Of a stretch of 64,000 bases of DNA, positions 30,123-41,069 are shown piece by piece. The translations under genes were made by a program, and so were the position numbers. The DNA is taken from contig NZ_AP023356.1 of NCBI RefSeq assembly GCF_018324205.1, positions 4,811,001-4,875,000 on the forward strand, written 5' to 3'. Numbering within the stretch: position 1 is the first letter of the stretch; each line of letters starts with the position of its first letter. The stretch comes from Actinoplanes ianthinogenes (GTDB lineage: Bacteria; Actinomycetota; Actinomycetes; Mycobacteriales; Micromonosporaceae). The notes below the pieces were generated by a model that was not told the DNA's origin, searched no databases, and worked only from the letters and a program-made list of their open reading frames with translations.

Positions 30123-31364
30123 GTGCGCGTACTTCTGATCGGCTCCGGTGGGCGCGAGCACGCGCTTGCCGTCGGGCTCGCCGCCGACCCGTCCGTCGAG
30201 TTCCTGGCCGCCGCGCCGGGCAACCCCGGGATCGCCCAGGTGGCGGAGCTGCACCCGGTGACCGCCACCGATCCGGCCGCGGTCGCGGCGCTCGCCGTCC
30301 AGCTGAGCGCCGACCTGGTCGTGATCGGCCCGGAGGCCCCGCTGGTTGCCGGCGTCGCCGACGCGGTCCGGGCCAAGGGCATCGCCTGCTTCGGCCCGTC
30401 CGCCGCCGCCGCGCGGCTGGAGGGTTCCAAGGCGTTCGCCAACGAGGTGATGGAGGCGGCCGGCGTGCCGACCGCGCGCTCGTTCGCGTGCACCACGGTC
30501 GACCAGGCGAAAGCGGCGCTCCACGAGTTCGGTGCGCCCTACGTCGTGAAGAACGACGGCCTGGCCGCGGGCAAGGGAGTCGTCGTCACCGACGATCTCG
30601 ACAAGGCGGTGCGGCACGCCGAGGAGTGCGGCAAGGTCGTCATCGAGGAGTTCCTCCCCGGCCCCGAGGTCTCGCTCTTCGTGATCACCGACGGCACGGC
30701 GGTCGCCCCGCTGATGCCGGCCCAGGACTTCAAGCGGCTCCAGGACGACGACCAGGGGCCGAACACCGGCGGCATGGGCGCTTACGCCCCGCTCGACTGG
30801 GCGCCGGACGACCTGACCGAGCGGGTGCTGCGGGAGACCGTCGAGCCCACTCTCGCCGAGATGCGCAAGCGCGGCACCCCGTTCGCTGGCCTGCTCTACG
30901 TCGGCCTCGCGCTCACCCCGGACGGTCCCAAGGTCATCGAGTTCAACGCGCGGTTCGGCGACCCGGAGACACAGGTGGTGCTGTCGCTGCTGGCCACGCC
31001 GCTGGCCGGGCTGCTCAAGGCGGCCGCGACCGGCACGCTGGCCGAGCACCCGCCGCTGCGCTGGCACGACGGCGCGGCGATCACCGTCGTGGTGGCCGGC
31101 CACAACTACCCCGGGACCCCGCGCGTCGGGGACGTCATCGAGGGCGCCGAGGTGCCGGGTGTGATCCACGCCGGCACGGCTCGGGACGCGCAGGGACGGC
31201 TGGTCTCGGCCGGCGGGCGGGTGCTCAGCGTGACCGCCACCGGGTCCGACCTGGCCGCGGCGCGCGAGGCCGCCTACGCGCTGGTGGACGGCATTTCGCT
31301 GGCCGGCGCGCAGTTCCGCACCGACATCGCGCTCCGCGCGATCAGGGGCCAGATCACGATCTAG
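30123..31364 (+). CDS. purD: Phosphoribosylamine-glycine ligase
   Basis: Second step of IMP synthesis: joins glycine to 5-phosphoribosylamine with ATP. The 413-residue ATP-grasp enzyme begins MRVLLIGSGGREHALA, then shows GPEAPLVAGVADAVRAKGI, the ATP-grasp region (YVVKNDGLAAGKGVVV), GPNTGGMGAYAP and EFNARFGDPETQV. GTG 30123 is the start given by the conserved N-terminus. A double hairpin follows the stop. Confidence 0.97.
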   Translation: MRVLLIGSGGREHALAVGLAADPSVEFLAAAPGNPGIAQVAELHPVTATDPAAVAALAVQLSADLVVIGPEAPLVAGVADAVRAKGIACFGPSAAAARLEGSKAFANEVMEAAGVPTARSFACTTVDQAKAALHEFGAPYVVKNDGLAAGKGVVVTDDLDKAVRHAEECGKVVIEEFLPGPEVSLFVITDGTAVAPLMPAQDFKRLQDDDQGPNTGGMGAYAPLDWAPDDLTERVLRETVEPTLAEMRKRGTPFAGLLYVGLALTPDGPKVIEFNARFGDPETQVVLSLLATPLAGLLKAAATGTLAEHPPLRWHDGAAITVVVAGHNYPGTPRVGDVIEGAEVPGVIHAGTARDAQGRLVSAGGRVLSVTATGSDLAAAREAAYALVDGISLAGAQFRTDIALRAIRGQITI

Positions 31365-31370
31365 ACCCGC

Positions 31371-31447
31371 TTTGCGTACGCCGTGGGCACGGTGCTCATG
31401 GCGTACGCAAAAAGGGTGTGCCGTCCGAGCGGACCGCACACCCTTTT
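31371..31447. terminator. Double hairpin terminator between purD and the SCP2 gene
   Basis: First hairpin TTTGCGTACGCC / GGCGTACGCAAA (31371-31382, 31400-31411). Second hairpin AAAAGGGTGTGC / GCACACCCTTTT (31410-31421, 31436-31447) with A and T tracts on both flanks, so it can terminate in both directions. It lies exactly between two converging genes. Confidence 0.85.
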
Positions 31448-31455
31448 CCTGTTTC

Positions 31456-31905
31456 TCAGGCCTTGGGGATGTCGAACAGCTTGGCGATGCTGGCGGCCAG
31501 GGCCAGGTCACCCTTCGCCTTGATCTTGCCGGTCATGAACAGCATCATCGGGTTGCCGTCGCCGGCGACGACCTTGAGGAACGTGACCGCGTCCATGGTC
31601 ATGGCCAGCTTCGGGTCGCGGACCGGCTCGTTGGTGACGGTGCAGGCGCCGTTCTCGATCACGGTCTCGTAGGTGTTCGACGCGCCGTTCGGACCGGTGA
31701 TGATCCAGTGGATGACGGCCTGGGCGTCGCCCGCCTTCTCCGCGCGGAACAGCGTGGGCATCCGGTTGAAGACCTCGTCGAGGATCTTGCCCCGCGAGTC
31801 CGACGCCATGATCTCGCCGATCTTGGAGTCCGGGGTGGACTTGACGAGCTGAGCGAACTCCTTCGGGCCGATCGAGGAGAGCGACTCAAGGTTGAATTCA
31901 GTCAT
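31456..31905 (-). CDS. SCP2 sterol-binding domain protein
   Basis: A 149-residue soluble lipid-binding protein: FAQLVKSTPDSKIGEIM at the start, VIHWIITGPNGASNTYETVIENGACTV, and the SCP2-type end MTMDAVTFLKVVAGDGNPMMLFMTGKIKAKGDLALAASIAKLFDIP. SCP2 domains bind fatty acyl or sterol-like ligands; the ligand in actinobacteria is unknown. ATG 31905. Divergent from the ArsR-type gene. Confidence 0.88.
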   Translation of the reverse strand: MTEFNLESLSSIGPKEFAQLVKSTPDSKIGEIMASDSRGKILDEVFNRMPTLFRAEKAGDAQAVIHWIITGPNGASNTYETVIENGACTVTNEPVRDPKLAMTMDAVTFLKVVAGDGNPMMLFMTGKIKAKGDLALAASIAKLFDIPKA

Positions 31906-32009
31906 CGGTGGACCTTTCGGATGAGCGTCGAACTTACTCGCCAGTAACCTTAGCGAGAATGCCGCCTTTTCGTGCAGTCTGCCACTCTCCAACAAGTGTT
32001 TGGCAGTCC

Positions 32010-32023
32010 TATACTCCCCAACA
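32010..32023 (+). promoter_or_regulatory. -10 box TATACT for a leaderless transcript
   Basis: TATACT (32010-32015) is followed by 7 nt and then the ATG at 32023. That places the expected transcription start at or next to the A of ATG, and no SD is present. No clear -35 element was found. Confidence 0.5.
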
Positions 32024-32523
32024 TGCCTTTGGGGGATGCCTCGCTGCGGGCACTGGCCCATCCGGTCCGGCTGCGGATCATGTCGCTGCTCACCGGCGCC
32101 GAGCTGACCGCCGCCGACGTCGCGCGCGAGCTCGGCATCACCCACGCCAACGCCAGCTACCACCTGCGTAACCTGCTGGCCGGCGGCCTGATCGTGGTGG
32201 CCGGCGAGCAGAAGATCCGCGGCGGCCTGGCGAAGCGATACCGCTACGACCCGGCGCGGCGCTTCACGCCGGAGCAGGCCGGGCTCTTCTATCCGGCCGC
32301 CGCCGACGAGCTGACCCGGCGCGCGCACACCCGGCGCGGTGGCGGGGTCGGCGTGCTGGGCGACGCCGAGGTCTGGGTCGACCCGGCGGTCTGGCAGGAC
32401 GTGCGCGACCGGATCGCCGCCGCGCTGCACGACCTGCATGCCGCCGCCCGCCCGCCGGGCAGCCCCGGCGCCATCCGGACCAGCACCACGGTGGCGCTCT
32501 TCGAGATGGACGACGAGCAGTGA
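32023..32523 (+). CDS. ArsR-type helix-turn-helix regulator
   Basis: A 166-residue winged-helix protein: LRALAHPVRLRIMSLLTGAELTAADVARELGITHANASYHLRNLLAGGLIV, then a family-typical C-terminus that may bind a ligand (AKRYRYDP). ATG 32023 is probably leaderless. The stop overlaps the MFS transporter GTG by 4 bp, so it most likely represses its own operon and the exporter. The inducer is unknown. Confidence 0.85.
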   Translation: MPLGDASLRALAHPVRLRIMSLLTGAELTAADVARELGITHANASYHLRNLLAGGLIVVAGEQKIRGGLAKRYRYDPARRFTPEQAGLFYPAAADELTRRAHTRRGGGVGVLGDAEVWVDPAVWQDVRDRIAAALHDLHAAARPPGSPGAIRTSTTVALFEMDDEQ

Positions 32524-33773
32524 GGGTCCCGGCGCCGCTGCGCCGCCCGGCCTTCCGGTGGCTCCTGGCCGGCCGGGCGGTGGACGCCTTCGGCAACGCG
32601 TTCGCGACCTTCGCGCTGACCTTCGCGGTCCTCGACCTGACCGGCCGGGCCGGTGACGCCGGTCTGGTGGTCGGCGTGCGCACCCTGCTCAACGTGGTGT
32701 TCCTGCTCTTCGGCGGGGTCCTCGCCGACCGCCTGCCGAAAAATCTGCTGATGGTCGGCGCGAACCTGATCGCGGCGCTCACCCAGGCCGCGGTCGCCGC
32801 GCTGGTGCTCACCGGATCGGCGACCGTCCCCCTGCTGGTCGTCCTCTCCGCGGTGAACGGCGCGGTGGCCGCGGTGGCGATGCCGGCCAGCTCGGCTCTG
32901 GTGCCGCGGACCGTGGCCGAGGACGAGCGGCAGCAGGCCAACGCGCTGAACCGGCTGTCGCTGAGCGGCGCGATGATCATCGGTGCTCCGCTGGGCGGCG
33001 TGCTGGTCGCGGTGGTCGGCCCGGGCTGGGCGATCGCGGTCGACGGCGGCACGTTCCTGATCTCCGCGCTCTGCTTCGCCCTGATCCGGCTGCCGGCTCC
33101 GCGCGACGACCAGCCGCCGCCGGACCGCGTCGGCGTGCTGCACGAGCTGCGCACCGGCTGGACCGAGTTCCGCTCGCACACCTGGCTCTGGGTGGTGGTC
33201 GCCGGCGCCTGCGTGATGAACATGGCCTGGTCGGGCGCCACTCACATCCTCGGTCCCGCGGTCGCCGCGCAGACCATCGGCCGCTCGGCCTGGGGCCTGG
33301 TGCTGGCCGCCCAGACCGCCGGGATGATCGCCGGGGGCCTGCTCGCGATGCGCCTGCGGCTGCGGCGCTTTCTCCGGTACGGCGTGATCTCCCTCGCCGT
33401 GATGGCGGGCCCGCTGATCGTTCTCGGACTGCATCCGCATCTCGTCGCGCTCGCCGGAGCGGGCTTCCTGGCCGGTGTCGCGCTGGAGATCTTCAGCGTC
33501 GGCTGGGAGACCACGATGCAGGAACACATCCCGGCCGACCGGCTGGCCCGCGTCTACTCCTACGACATGGTCGGCTCGTTCCTGGCGGTGCCGATCGGGG
33601 AGATGGCGGTCGGCCCGGTCGCCGACCGGTTCGGGGCGCAACCGACCCTGCTCGGCGCGGCCGCGGTGCTGCTGCTCGCCGTGGCCGGGATGCTGAGCAG
33701 CCGAGACGTCCGCACCCGGCGCCACCGGCTGCCGAGGGCGGAACCCGGGCACATGGAAGAATCGGTGCCGTGA
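32520..33773 (+). CDS. MFS drug/siderophore-type exporter
   Basis: A 417-residue transporter with 12 predicted membrane segments, of the DHA3/EntS type (RWLLAGRAVDAFGNAFATFALTFAVLDLTG; GGVLADRLPKNLLM; NALNRLSLSGAMIIGAPLGGVLVA). Such proteins export drugs or siderophores with the proton gradient. GTGA overlap with its regulator upstream and GTGA overlap with purB downstream. The substrate is unknown. Confidence 0.85.
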   Translation: MRVPAPLRRPAFRWLLAGRAVDAFGNAFATFALTFAVLDLTGRAGDAGLVVGVRTLLNVVFLLFGGVLADRLPKNLLMVGANLIAALTQAAVAALVLTGSATVPLLVVLSAVNGAVAAVAMPASSALVPRTVAEDERQQANALNRLSLSGAMIIGAPLGGVLVAVVGPGWAIAVDGGTFLISALCFALIRLPAPRDDQPPPDRVGVLHELRTGWTEFRSHTWLWVVVAGACVMNMAWSGATHILGPAVAAQTIGRSAWGLVLAAQTAGMIAGGLLAMRLRLRRFLRYGVISLAVMAGPLIVLGLHPHLVALAGAGFLAGVALEIFSVGWETTMQEHIPADRLARVYSYDMVGSFLAVPIGEMAVGPVADRFGAQPTLLGAAAVLLLAVAGMLSSRDVRTRRHRLPRAEPGHMEESVP

Positions 33774-35191
33774 CCATCCCGAACGTGCTTGCCAGCCGCT
33801 ATGCCTCCGCCGACCTCGTCACCCTCTGGTCGCCGGAGGAGAAGATCCGGATGGAGCGCCGGCTCTGGCTGGCCGTCCTGAAGGCCCAGCGTGACCTCGG
33901 TGTCGCGGTGCCCGAGGGCGCCGTCGAGGCGTACGAGTCCGTCCTCGACCAGGTCGACCTGGCGTCCATCGCGGCCCGCGAGCGGGTCACCCGGCACGAC
34001 GTCAAGGCGCGCATCGAGGAGTTCTCGGAGCTGGCCGGCTTCGAGCAGATCCACAAGGGAATGACCTCGCGCGACCTCACCGAGAACGTGGAGCAGCTCC
34101 AGATCCGGGCGTCGCTGGAGCTGGTCCGGGACCGGGTGGTGGCCACCCTGGCCCGGCTCGCCGCGCTCGCCGTCGAGCACTCCGACCTGGTGCTGACCGG
34201 GCGCTCGCACAACGTGGCGGCGCAGGCCACCACGCTGGGCAAGCGGTTCGCGTCGTCGACCGAGGAGCTGCTGATCGCGTACGAGCGGCTGGAGGACCTG
34301 CTCGGGCGGTACCCGCTGCGCGGCATCAAGGGCCCGGTCGGCACCGCCGCCGACCAGCTCGACCTGCTCGACGGGTCGTATTCGTCGTTCGAGCAGCTCG
34401 AGGCCAAGGTCGCCGAGCACCTCGGTTTCACCCGGGTGCTGAGCAGCGTCGGCCAGGTCTACCCGCGCTCGCTCGACTTCGACGTGGTCTCCGCGCTGGC
34501 CCAGGTCGTCGCCGGGCCGTCCTCGCTGGCCACCACGATCCGCCTGATGGTCGGCCAGGAGCTGGTCACCGAGGGCTTCAAGCCGGGCCAGGTCGGCTCG
34601 TCGGCGATGCCGCACAAGATGAACACCCGCTCGTCGGAGCGGGTCAACGGCCTCGCCGTGATCGTCCGGGGTTACCTGTCGATGGTCGGCGAACTGGCCG
34701 GCGACCAGTGGAACGAGGGCGACGTCTCCTGCTCGGTGGTCCGCCGGGTGGCCCTGCCGGACGCGTTCTTCGCCACCGACGGGCTGTTCCAGACCTTCCT
34801 CACCGTGCTCGACGAGTTCGGGGCGTACCCCGCGGTGATCGCCCGCGAGCTGGACCGGTTCCTGCCGTTCCTGGCCACCACCAAGATTCTGGTGGCCGCG
34901 GTGCGCAAGGGCGTGGGCCGCGAGGTCGCGCACGAGGTGATCAAGGAGCACGCGGTTGCCGTGGCGCTCGCCATGCGGGAGAAGGGCGTGGCGGTCAACG
35001 ACCTCTTCGACCGGCTCGCCGACGACGGCCGGCTCCAGCTGTCCCGGGCCGAGATCGACACGCTGGTCGCCGACCGGGCCGCGTTCGTCGGCGCCGCGCC
35101 GGCTCAGGTGCGCGCGGTCGCCGACCGGGTCGCCGCGATCGTGGAGCGGCACCCCGCGGCGGCCGGTTACTCCCCCGCGCCCATCCTTTGA
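33770..35191 (+). CDS. purB: Adenylosuccinate lyase
   Basis: Acts twice in purine synthesis, releasing fumarate from SAICAR and from adenylosuccinate. The 473-residue protein has the fumarase-superfamily motifs: TRHDVKARIEEF, HKGMTSRDLTENV, LTGRSHNVAAQATTLGKR and the signature loop GSSAMPHKMNTRSSERVNGL. The GTG start overlaps the stop of the exporter gene by 4 bp, an unexpected coupling of a housekeeping gene to a regulated transporter unit. Confidence 0.97.
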   Translation: MTIPNVLASRYASADLVTLWSPEEKIRMERRLWLAVLKAQRDLGVAVPEGAVEAYESVLDQVDLASIAARERVTRHDVKARIEEFSELAGFEQIHKGMTSRDLTENVEQLQIRASLELVRDRVVATLARLAALAVEHSDLVLTGRSHNVAAQATTLGKRFASSTEELLIAYERLEDLLGRYPLRGIKGPVGTAADQLDLLDGSYSSFEQLEAKVAEHLGFTRVLSSVGQVYPRSLDFDVVSALAQVVAGPSSLATTIRLMVGQELVTEGFKPGQVGSSAMPHKMNTRSSERVNGLAVIVRGYLSMVGELAGDQWNEGDVSCSVVRRVALPDAFFATDGLFQTFLTVLDEFGAYPAVIARELDRFLPFLATTKILVAAVRKGVGREVAHEVIKEHAVAVALAMREKGVAVNDLFDRLADDGRLQLSRAEIDTLVADRAAFVGAAPAQVRAVADRVAAIVERHPAAAGYSPAPIL

Positions 35192-35204
35192 ACTGGTGGA
35201 ACAG

Positions 35205-35234
35205 TTGACCAGGTAGGCTCCTTCGTGCTTACAC
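35205..35234 (+). promoter_or_regulatory. Candidate promoter of purSQL
   Basis: TTGACC (35205-35210), 18-nt spacer, TTACAC (35229-35234), lying between the purB stop and the purS start. It matches the vegetative sigma pattern moderately and would start transcription about 13 nt before the purS GTG. Confidence 0.4.
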
Positions 35235-35253
35235 CTATCAGTCAGGAGTGCCC

Positions 35254-35505
35254 GTGGCTCGCGTCGTGGTCGACGTCATGCTCAAGCCGGAGATCCTGGA
35301 TCCGCAGGGTCAGGCGGTGGCCAATGCCCTGCCCCGGCTCGGCGTCACCGATGTCTCCTCTGTTCGCATCGGCCGTCGGATCGAGATCGAATTCGATGGC
35401 GAACCCGACCTGGATCGGGCTCGCGAGATCGCCGACAAGCTGCTCGCCAACCCGGTGATCGAGGACTACCAGGTCCGGGTCGAGGCTGCGGCGGAGGTCG
35501 CCTGA
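35254..35505 (+). CDS. purS: FGAM synthetase subunit PurS
   Basis: The small subunit (83 aa) of the three-part phosphoribosylformylglycinamidine synthase; it helps join PurQ and PurL and pass ammonia. MARVVVDVMLKPEILDPQGQAV and DKLLANPVIEDYQVRVE are diagnostic. GTG 35254 has AGGAG 5 nt upstream; a GTG at 35248 overlaps that SD. purQ follows 2 bp after the stop. Confidence 0.95.
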   Translation: MARVVVDVMLKPEILDPQGQAVANALPRLGVTDVSSVRIGRRIEIEFDGEPDLDRAREIADKLLANPVIEDYQVRVEAAAEVA

Positions 35506-35507
35506 CC

Positions 35508-36208
35508 ATGCGGATCGGTGTGGTCACCTTCCCCGGATCACTGGACGACGGGGACGCCGCCCGCGCCGCCCGGCTTGCCGGCGCCGAGGCGGTTCGTCTC
35601 TGGCACGGCGACCCGGATCTGCACGGGGTGGACGCCGTGGTCCTGCCCGGCGGCTTCTCGTACGGCGACTATCTGCGCTGCGGCGCCATCGCGCGATTCG
35701 CTCCGGTGATGGAGACGATCGTCGACGCGGCCCGTGGCGGCCTGCCCGTGCTGGGCATCTGCAACGGTTTCCAGGTCCTCTGCGAGGCGCACCTGCTGCC
35801 CGGCGCGCTGACCCGGAACCAGCACCTGCACTTCCGTAACCGGGACCAGTGGCTCAAGGTCGAGGCGACGAACACCGCCTGGACCAACGGCTTCACGCCC
35901 GGCCAGGAGATTCTCATCCCGGTGAAGAACGGCGAGGGCTGCTTCGTCGCCGACCCGGCCACGCTGGACAAGCTCGAGGCCGAGGGCCGGGTGATCGCCC
36001 GGTACATCAACGGCAACCCGAACGGTTCGCAGCGCGACATCGCCGGGATCACCAACGAGGCCGGCAACGTCGTCGGCATCATGCCGCACCCGGAACACGC
36101 CGTGGAGGCGCTGACCGGACCGTCGCTCGACGGCCTCGGCTTCTTCACCTCCGTCCTGCGGTCCCTGGCGGGGTCGTCCGCGGGTGGTTCGCAAGCAGGG
36201 GGACAGCA

Positions 36209-36212
<4 letters not shown>
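35508..36212 (+). CDS. purQ: FGAM synthetase subunit PurQ (glutamine amidotransferase)
   Basis: Hydrolyses glutamine to supply ammonia to PurL. The 234-residue class I amidotransferase has PGGFSYGDYLRCGAIA, the nucleophile elbow GICNGFQVLCEA with the catalytic Cys, and MPHPEHAVE with the catalytic His and Glu. The C-terminal tail is Ser/Gly/Gln-rich. It overlaps purL by 4 bp (GTGA). Confidence 0.97.
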
Positions 36213-38614
<2,402 letters not shown>

Positions 38615-38627
38615 CAAGGCGGCAACG

Positions 38628-38660
38628 GAAAGGGCCCCGCGCGACGCGCGGGGCCCTTTC
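38628..38660. terminator. Bidirectional terminator between purL and the converging gene
   Basis: A 15-bp perfect inverted repeat (GAAAGGGCCCCGCGC / GCGCGGGGCCCTTTC) with a 3-nt loop and A/T runs at the base, 13 bp after the purL stop. Confidence 0.85.
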
Positions 38661-38677
38661 TTCGCTCTTACCTCAGG

Positions 38678-40432
38678 TCACTCGTCCCAGTCGCGGTTGC
38701 CGCGCCGGTTCGGGTCCTGACCGTACGACCCACCGCGCTGCTCGTAGCCGCCCTGGTTGCCGTAGCCACCCTGGCCCTGCGGCGGCTGGCCCTGCTGACC
38801 GTAGCCACCCTGGGCGCCGTACCCACCCTGGTCGTAGCCGCCCTGGCCCTGGTCGTAGCCACCGTGACCCTGGTCGTAACCACCCTGGCCGCCGTAGTTG
38901 CCGGCCTGGTCGTAGCCACCGCCGTAGGTGCCGGCCTGGTTGCCGTTGTCCCAGCCACCCTGCTCGCCGTAGCCACCACCGTAACCGTCGTCGTACCCGC
39001 CGTTGTTCGGCTGGTAGAGGTTGGTGTGCTCGTCGTAGCGCTGCGGGGACTGCTGCTCCGGCTGGTACATGCTGGTGTGCTCGTCGTAGCGCTGCTGGCC
39101 GTTGTCGTAACCGCCGGCCTGCGCGCCGTACTGGCCACCGCCGTACTCGCCGCCGTAACCGCCCTGGTTGTCGTCCCACTGGCTGTTGCCCGCGCCGCCG
39201 CCGACGAAGCCGCCCTGCGGAGGCATCGGAGCGCCGTACGGGTCGGGGAACTCGTCCTCGACCGGGGCCCGGTGGATCATCGTGGGGGCGTCGCTCAGGC
39301 CGCCGGCGCCCATCCCGGCGCCGGCCACCATGGTCGCGTCGTTGCCACGCGCGGCGCCGACCGGAGCGGCCACCCGGGTGGCGTCCGCGCCGTACCGGCC
39401 GGGGCCCACGGGGCTGCCGGTCGGACCGCCGCCGAAGCCGGCGCCGCCGTCCGCGTCGTCGTCGTTCCGCGCGTTCTTGCGGCGCATCATGACCAGCACC
39501 ATCGCGCCGATGCCGGCGGCGACCAGCAGACCGCCGACGACGAGCAGCATCCAGGAGACGCCGCCGTCCTCGGAGGCGTTCGCGGTGTTCGCCGTGCCGG
39601 CGGCCGCCGCGTTGGCGTTCGGGTCGGTGGTGGGCACCTCGTCCTCGGTGGCCTCGTCGGCCGGCGTCGCGCTGGTCGAGGCGCTCGGTGACGCGCTCGC
39701 CGACGCCGACGCGCTGGCCGCCGGCTTCAGGGTGATGGTGGCCGTGACGCTCTTGTTGGCCTTGCCGTTGACCGTGGTCTGGGCGACCTTGTAACCGCCC
39801 AGGGACGCGCCCACGGTGATCGAGCCCGGCGAGATCGGCTGGGCGTCCGACGAGGTGAAGGCGAACTGGCCGTCCGCGTCCGAGGTCGCCTGGTAGGTGT
39901 GGCCCTGGCTGTCCTTCATCGCGACGGTGGCGCCGGGGAGCCGGGTGCCGTCGACGGCGCGGACCTTGCCGGACACCTGCCGGACGGTCTGCGGCGCCTC
40001 CGGTCCCTTGACCGTGATGGACACCGACTTCGAGGTCGGGTCGGAACCGGCGATCGCCGCGCTGACCTGAAGGCTGACCGACTTGGTCTGGCCCGCGTCC
40101 ACGGTCGGCAGGGTGATGTGCACGGTGTGCGACGCCGTCTCGCCGGGCGCCAGCTGATCGTTCGAGATGCCGCAGTCGTTGCAGCCCGAGGCATTCGACG
40201 TGACGATCACGAGGGCTTTGCCCTGGTTCTCGTTGCCGCCGTTCGAGTCCCCAGGGTTACCAACCGTGTATTGCACGGTTACAGTAGCTCCGGAGTCACC
40301 GCTCAACGACCCGGGTAGGTCCACGGTGGGCGAGGCAGCCAACGCGGCTGTCTGCACACCGGCCACCAGGCCGACGACCAGCGCCAGGAACGCACCGGCC
40401 TGGACCGCTCGGTCTCGTAGGTGCGTCGTCAC
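38678..40432 (-). CDS. Exported single-pass protein with long Gly/Tyr/Gln-rich tail
   Basis: A 584-residue protein. Signal peptide (about 1-33), an outer CARDB-like beta domain (35-142) with CNDC, a carboxypeptidase-regulatory-like domain (150-236; GKVRAVDGTRLPGATVAMKD), an Ala/Ser/Pro linker, one membrane helix (292-316) with stop-transfer RRKN, then a 268-residue tail. The tail holds DATRV (350), DATMV (365) and APTMI (382), two QRYDEHTxxYQP units and many GGYDQG-type units, so it is probably disordered and cytoplasmic. GTG 40432 follows GGAAGG by 8 nt. Not a named family; possibly a phosphorylated scaffold, which is inference. Confidence 0.75.
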   Translation of the reverse strand: MTTHLRDRAVQAGAFLALVVGLVAGVQTAALAASPTVDLPGSLSGDSGATVTVQYTVGNPGDSNGGNENQGKALVIVTSNASGCNDCGISNDQLAPGETASHTVHITLPTVDAGQTKSVSLQVSAAIAGSDPTSKSVSITVKGPEAPQTVRQVSGKVRAVDGTRLPGATVAMKDSQGHTYQATSDADGQFAFTSSDAQPISPGSITVGASLGGYKVAQTTVNGKANKSVTATITLKPAASASASASASPSASTSATPADEATEDEVPTTDPNANAAAAGTANTANASEDGGVSWMLLVVGGLLVAAGIGAMVLVMMRRKNARNDDDADGGAGFGGGPTGSPVGPGRYGADATRVAAPVGAARGNDATMVAGAGMGAGGLSDAPTMIHRAPVEDEFPDPYGAPMPPQGGFVGGGAGNSQWDDNQGGYGGEYGGGQYGAQAGGYDNGQQRYDEHTSMYQPEQQSPQRYDEHTNLYQPNNGGYDDGYGGGYGEQGGWDNGNQAGTYGGGYDQAGNYGGQGGYDQGHGGYDQGQGGYDQGGYGAQGGYGQQGQPPQGQGGYGNQGGYEQRGGSYGQDPNRRGNRDWDE

Positions 40433-40585
40433 GTCCACCGCCTTCCGTGTCGCGCGGTCTCCGGCTTCCTGCCCGTCAGATCTCCCGCGACTCATACGCC
40501 GTCGGCAACTATGCCTTGTCGCACGGCTTTTGCGCGACCCAGGGGAGTGTGCCGTTGTCGGTGAACCGCGTCGTATCGTCCCGAC

Positions 40586-40948
40586 ATGTCGCCTGCGCAC
40601 AATAATTCCGAGTCGGTGTCCGTGGCGTTGGACGCGCTGGACCGAGGTGATGAACCTGACCGTCCGACCCTGCGTGACGCGGTCCGTGCCCTGCTGACCG
40701 AGTTGTCCCGCCGCGCTCCTGGCCGTTCGGTGGAGGTGCGAATTCCGCCTTTCGGTGCGATTCAGTGCGTGCCCGGTCCGCGCCACACTCGCGGCACACC
40801 GCCCAATGTGGTGGAAACCGATCCGATGACCTGGCTGCTCCTGGCCACCGGACGCCTCGACTGGGCCGAGGCGCTCCGTGACGGTCGTCTCCGGGCCAGT
40901 GGGATTCGCACCGATCTCACCGAGTACCTGCCGCTCACCCCGGAATGA
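40586..40948 (+). CDS. Sterol carrier-like protein upstream of purF
   Basis: A 120-residue soluble protein of the bacterial SCP/MDMPI-related type often found beside purF in actinobacteria: RSVEVRIPPFGAIQCVPGPRHTRGTPPNVVETDPMTWLLLATGRLDWAEALRDGRLRASG. The MTWLLLATGRLDW motif matches the end of such domains. Its role is unknown. It lies 121 bp before purF on the same strand. Confidence 0.78.
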   Translation: MSPAHNNSESVSVALDALDRGDEPDRPTLRDAVRALLTELSRRAPGRSVEVRIPPFGAIQCVPGPRHTRGTPPNVVETDPMTWLLLATGRLDWAEALRDGRLRASGIRTDLTEYLPLTPE

Positions 40949-41069
40949 GCCCGGGCCGGGCGGCTCCGGGCTCGCGTACACTGGGCGGTCGGAGCGAGCG
41001 GAGTTCGGGCAGACCAGCGGTGGTCGCGCTTCGAGCAGTTCGTGCGAACCGACATGAGGGAGCGAGCAG

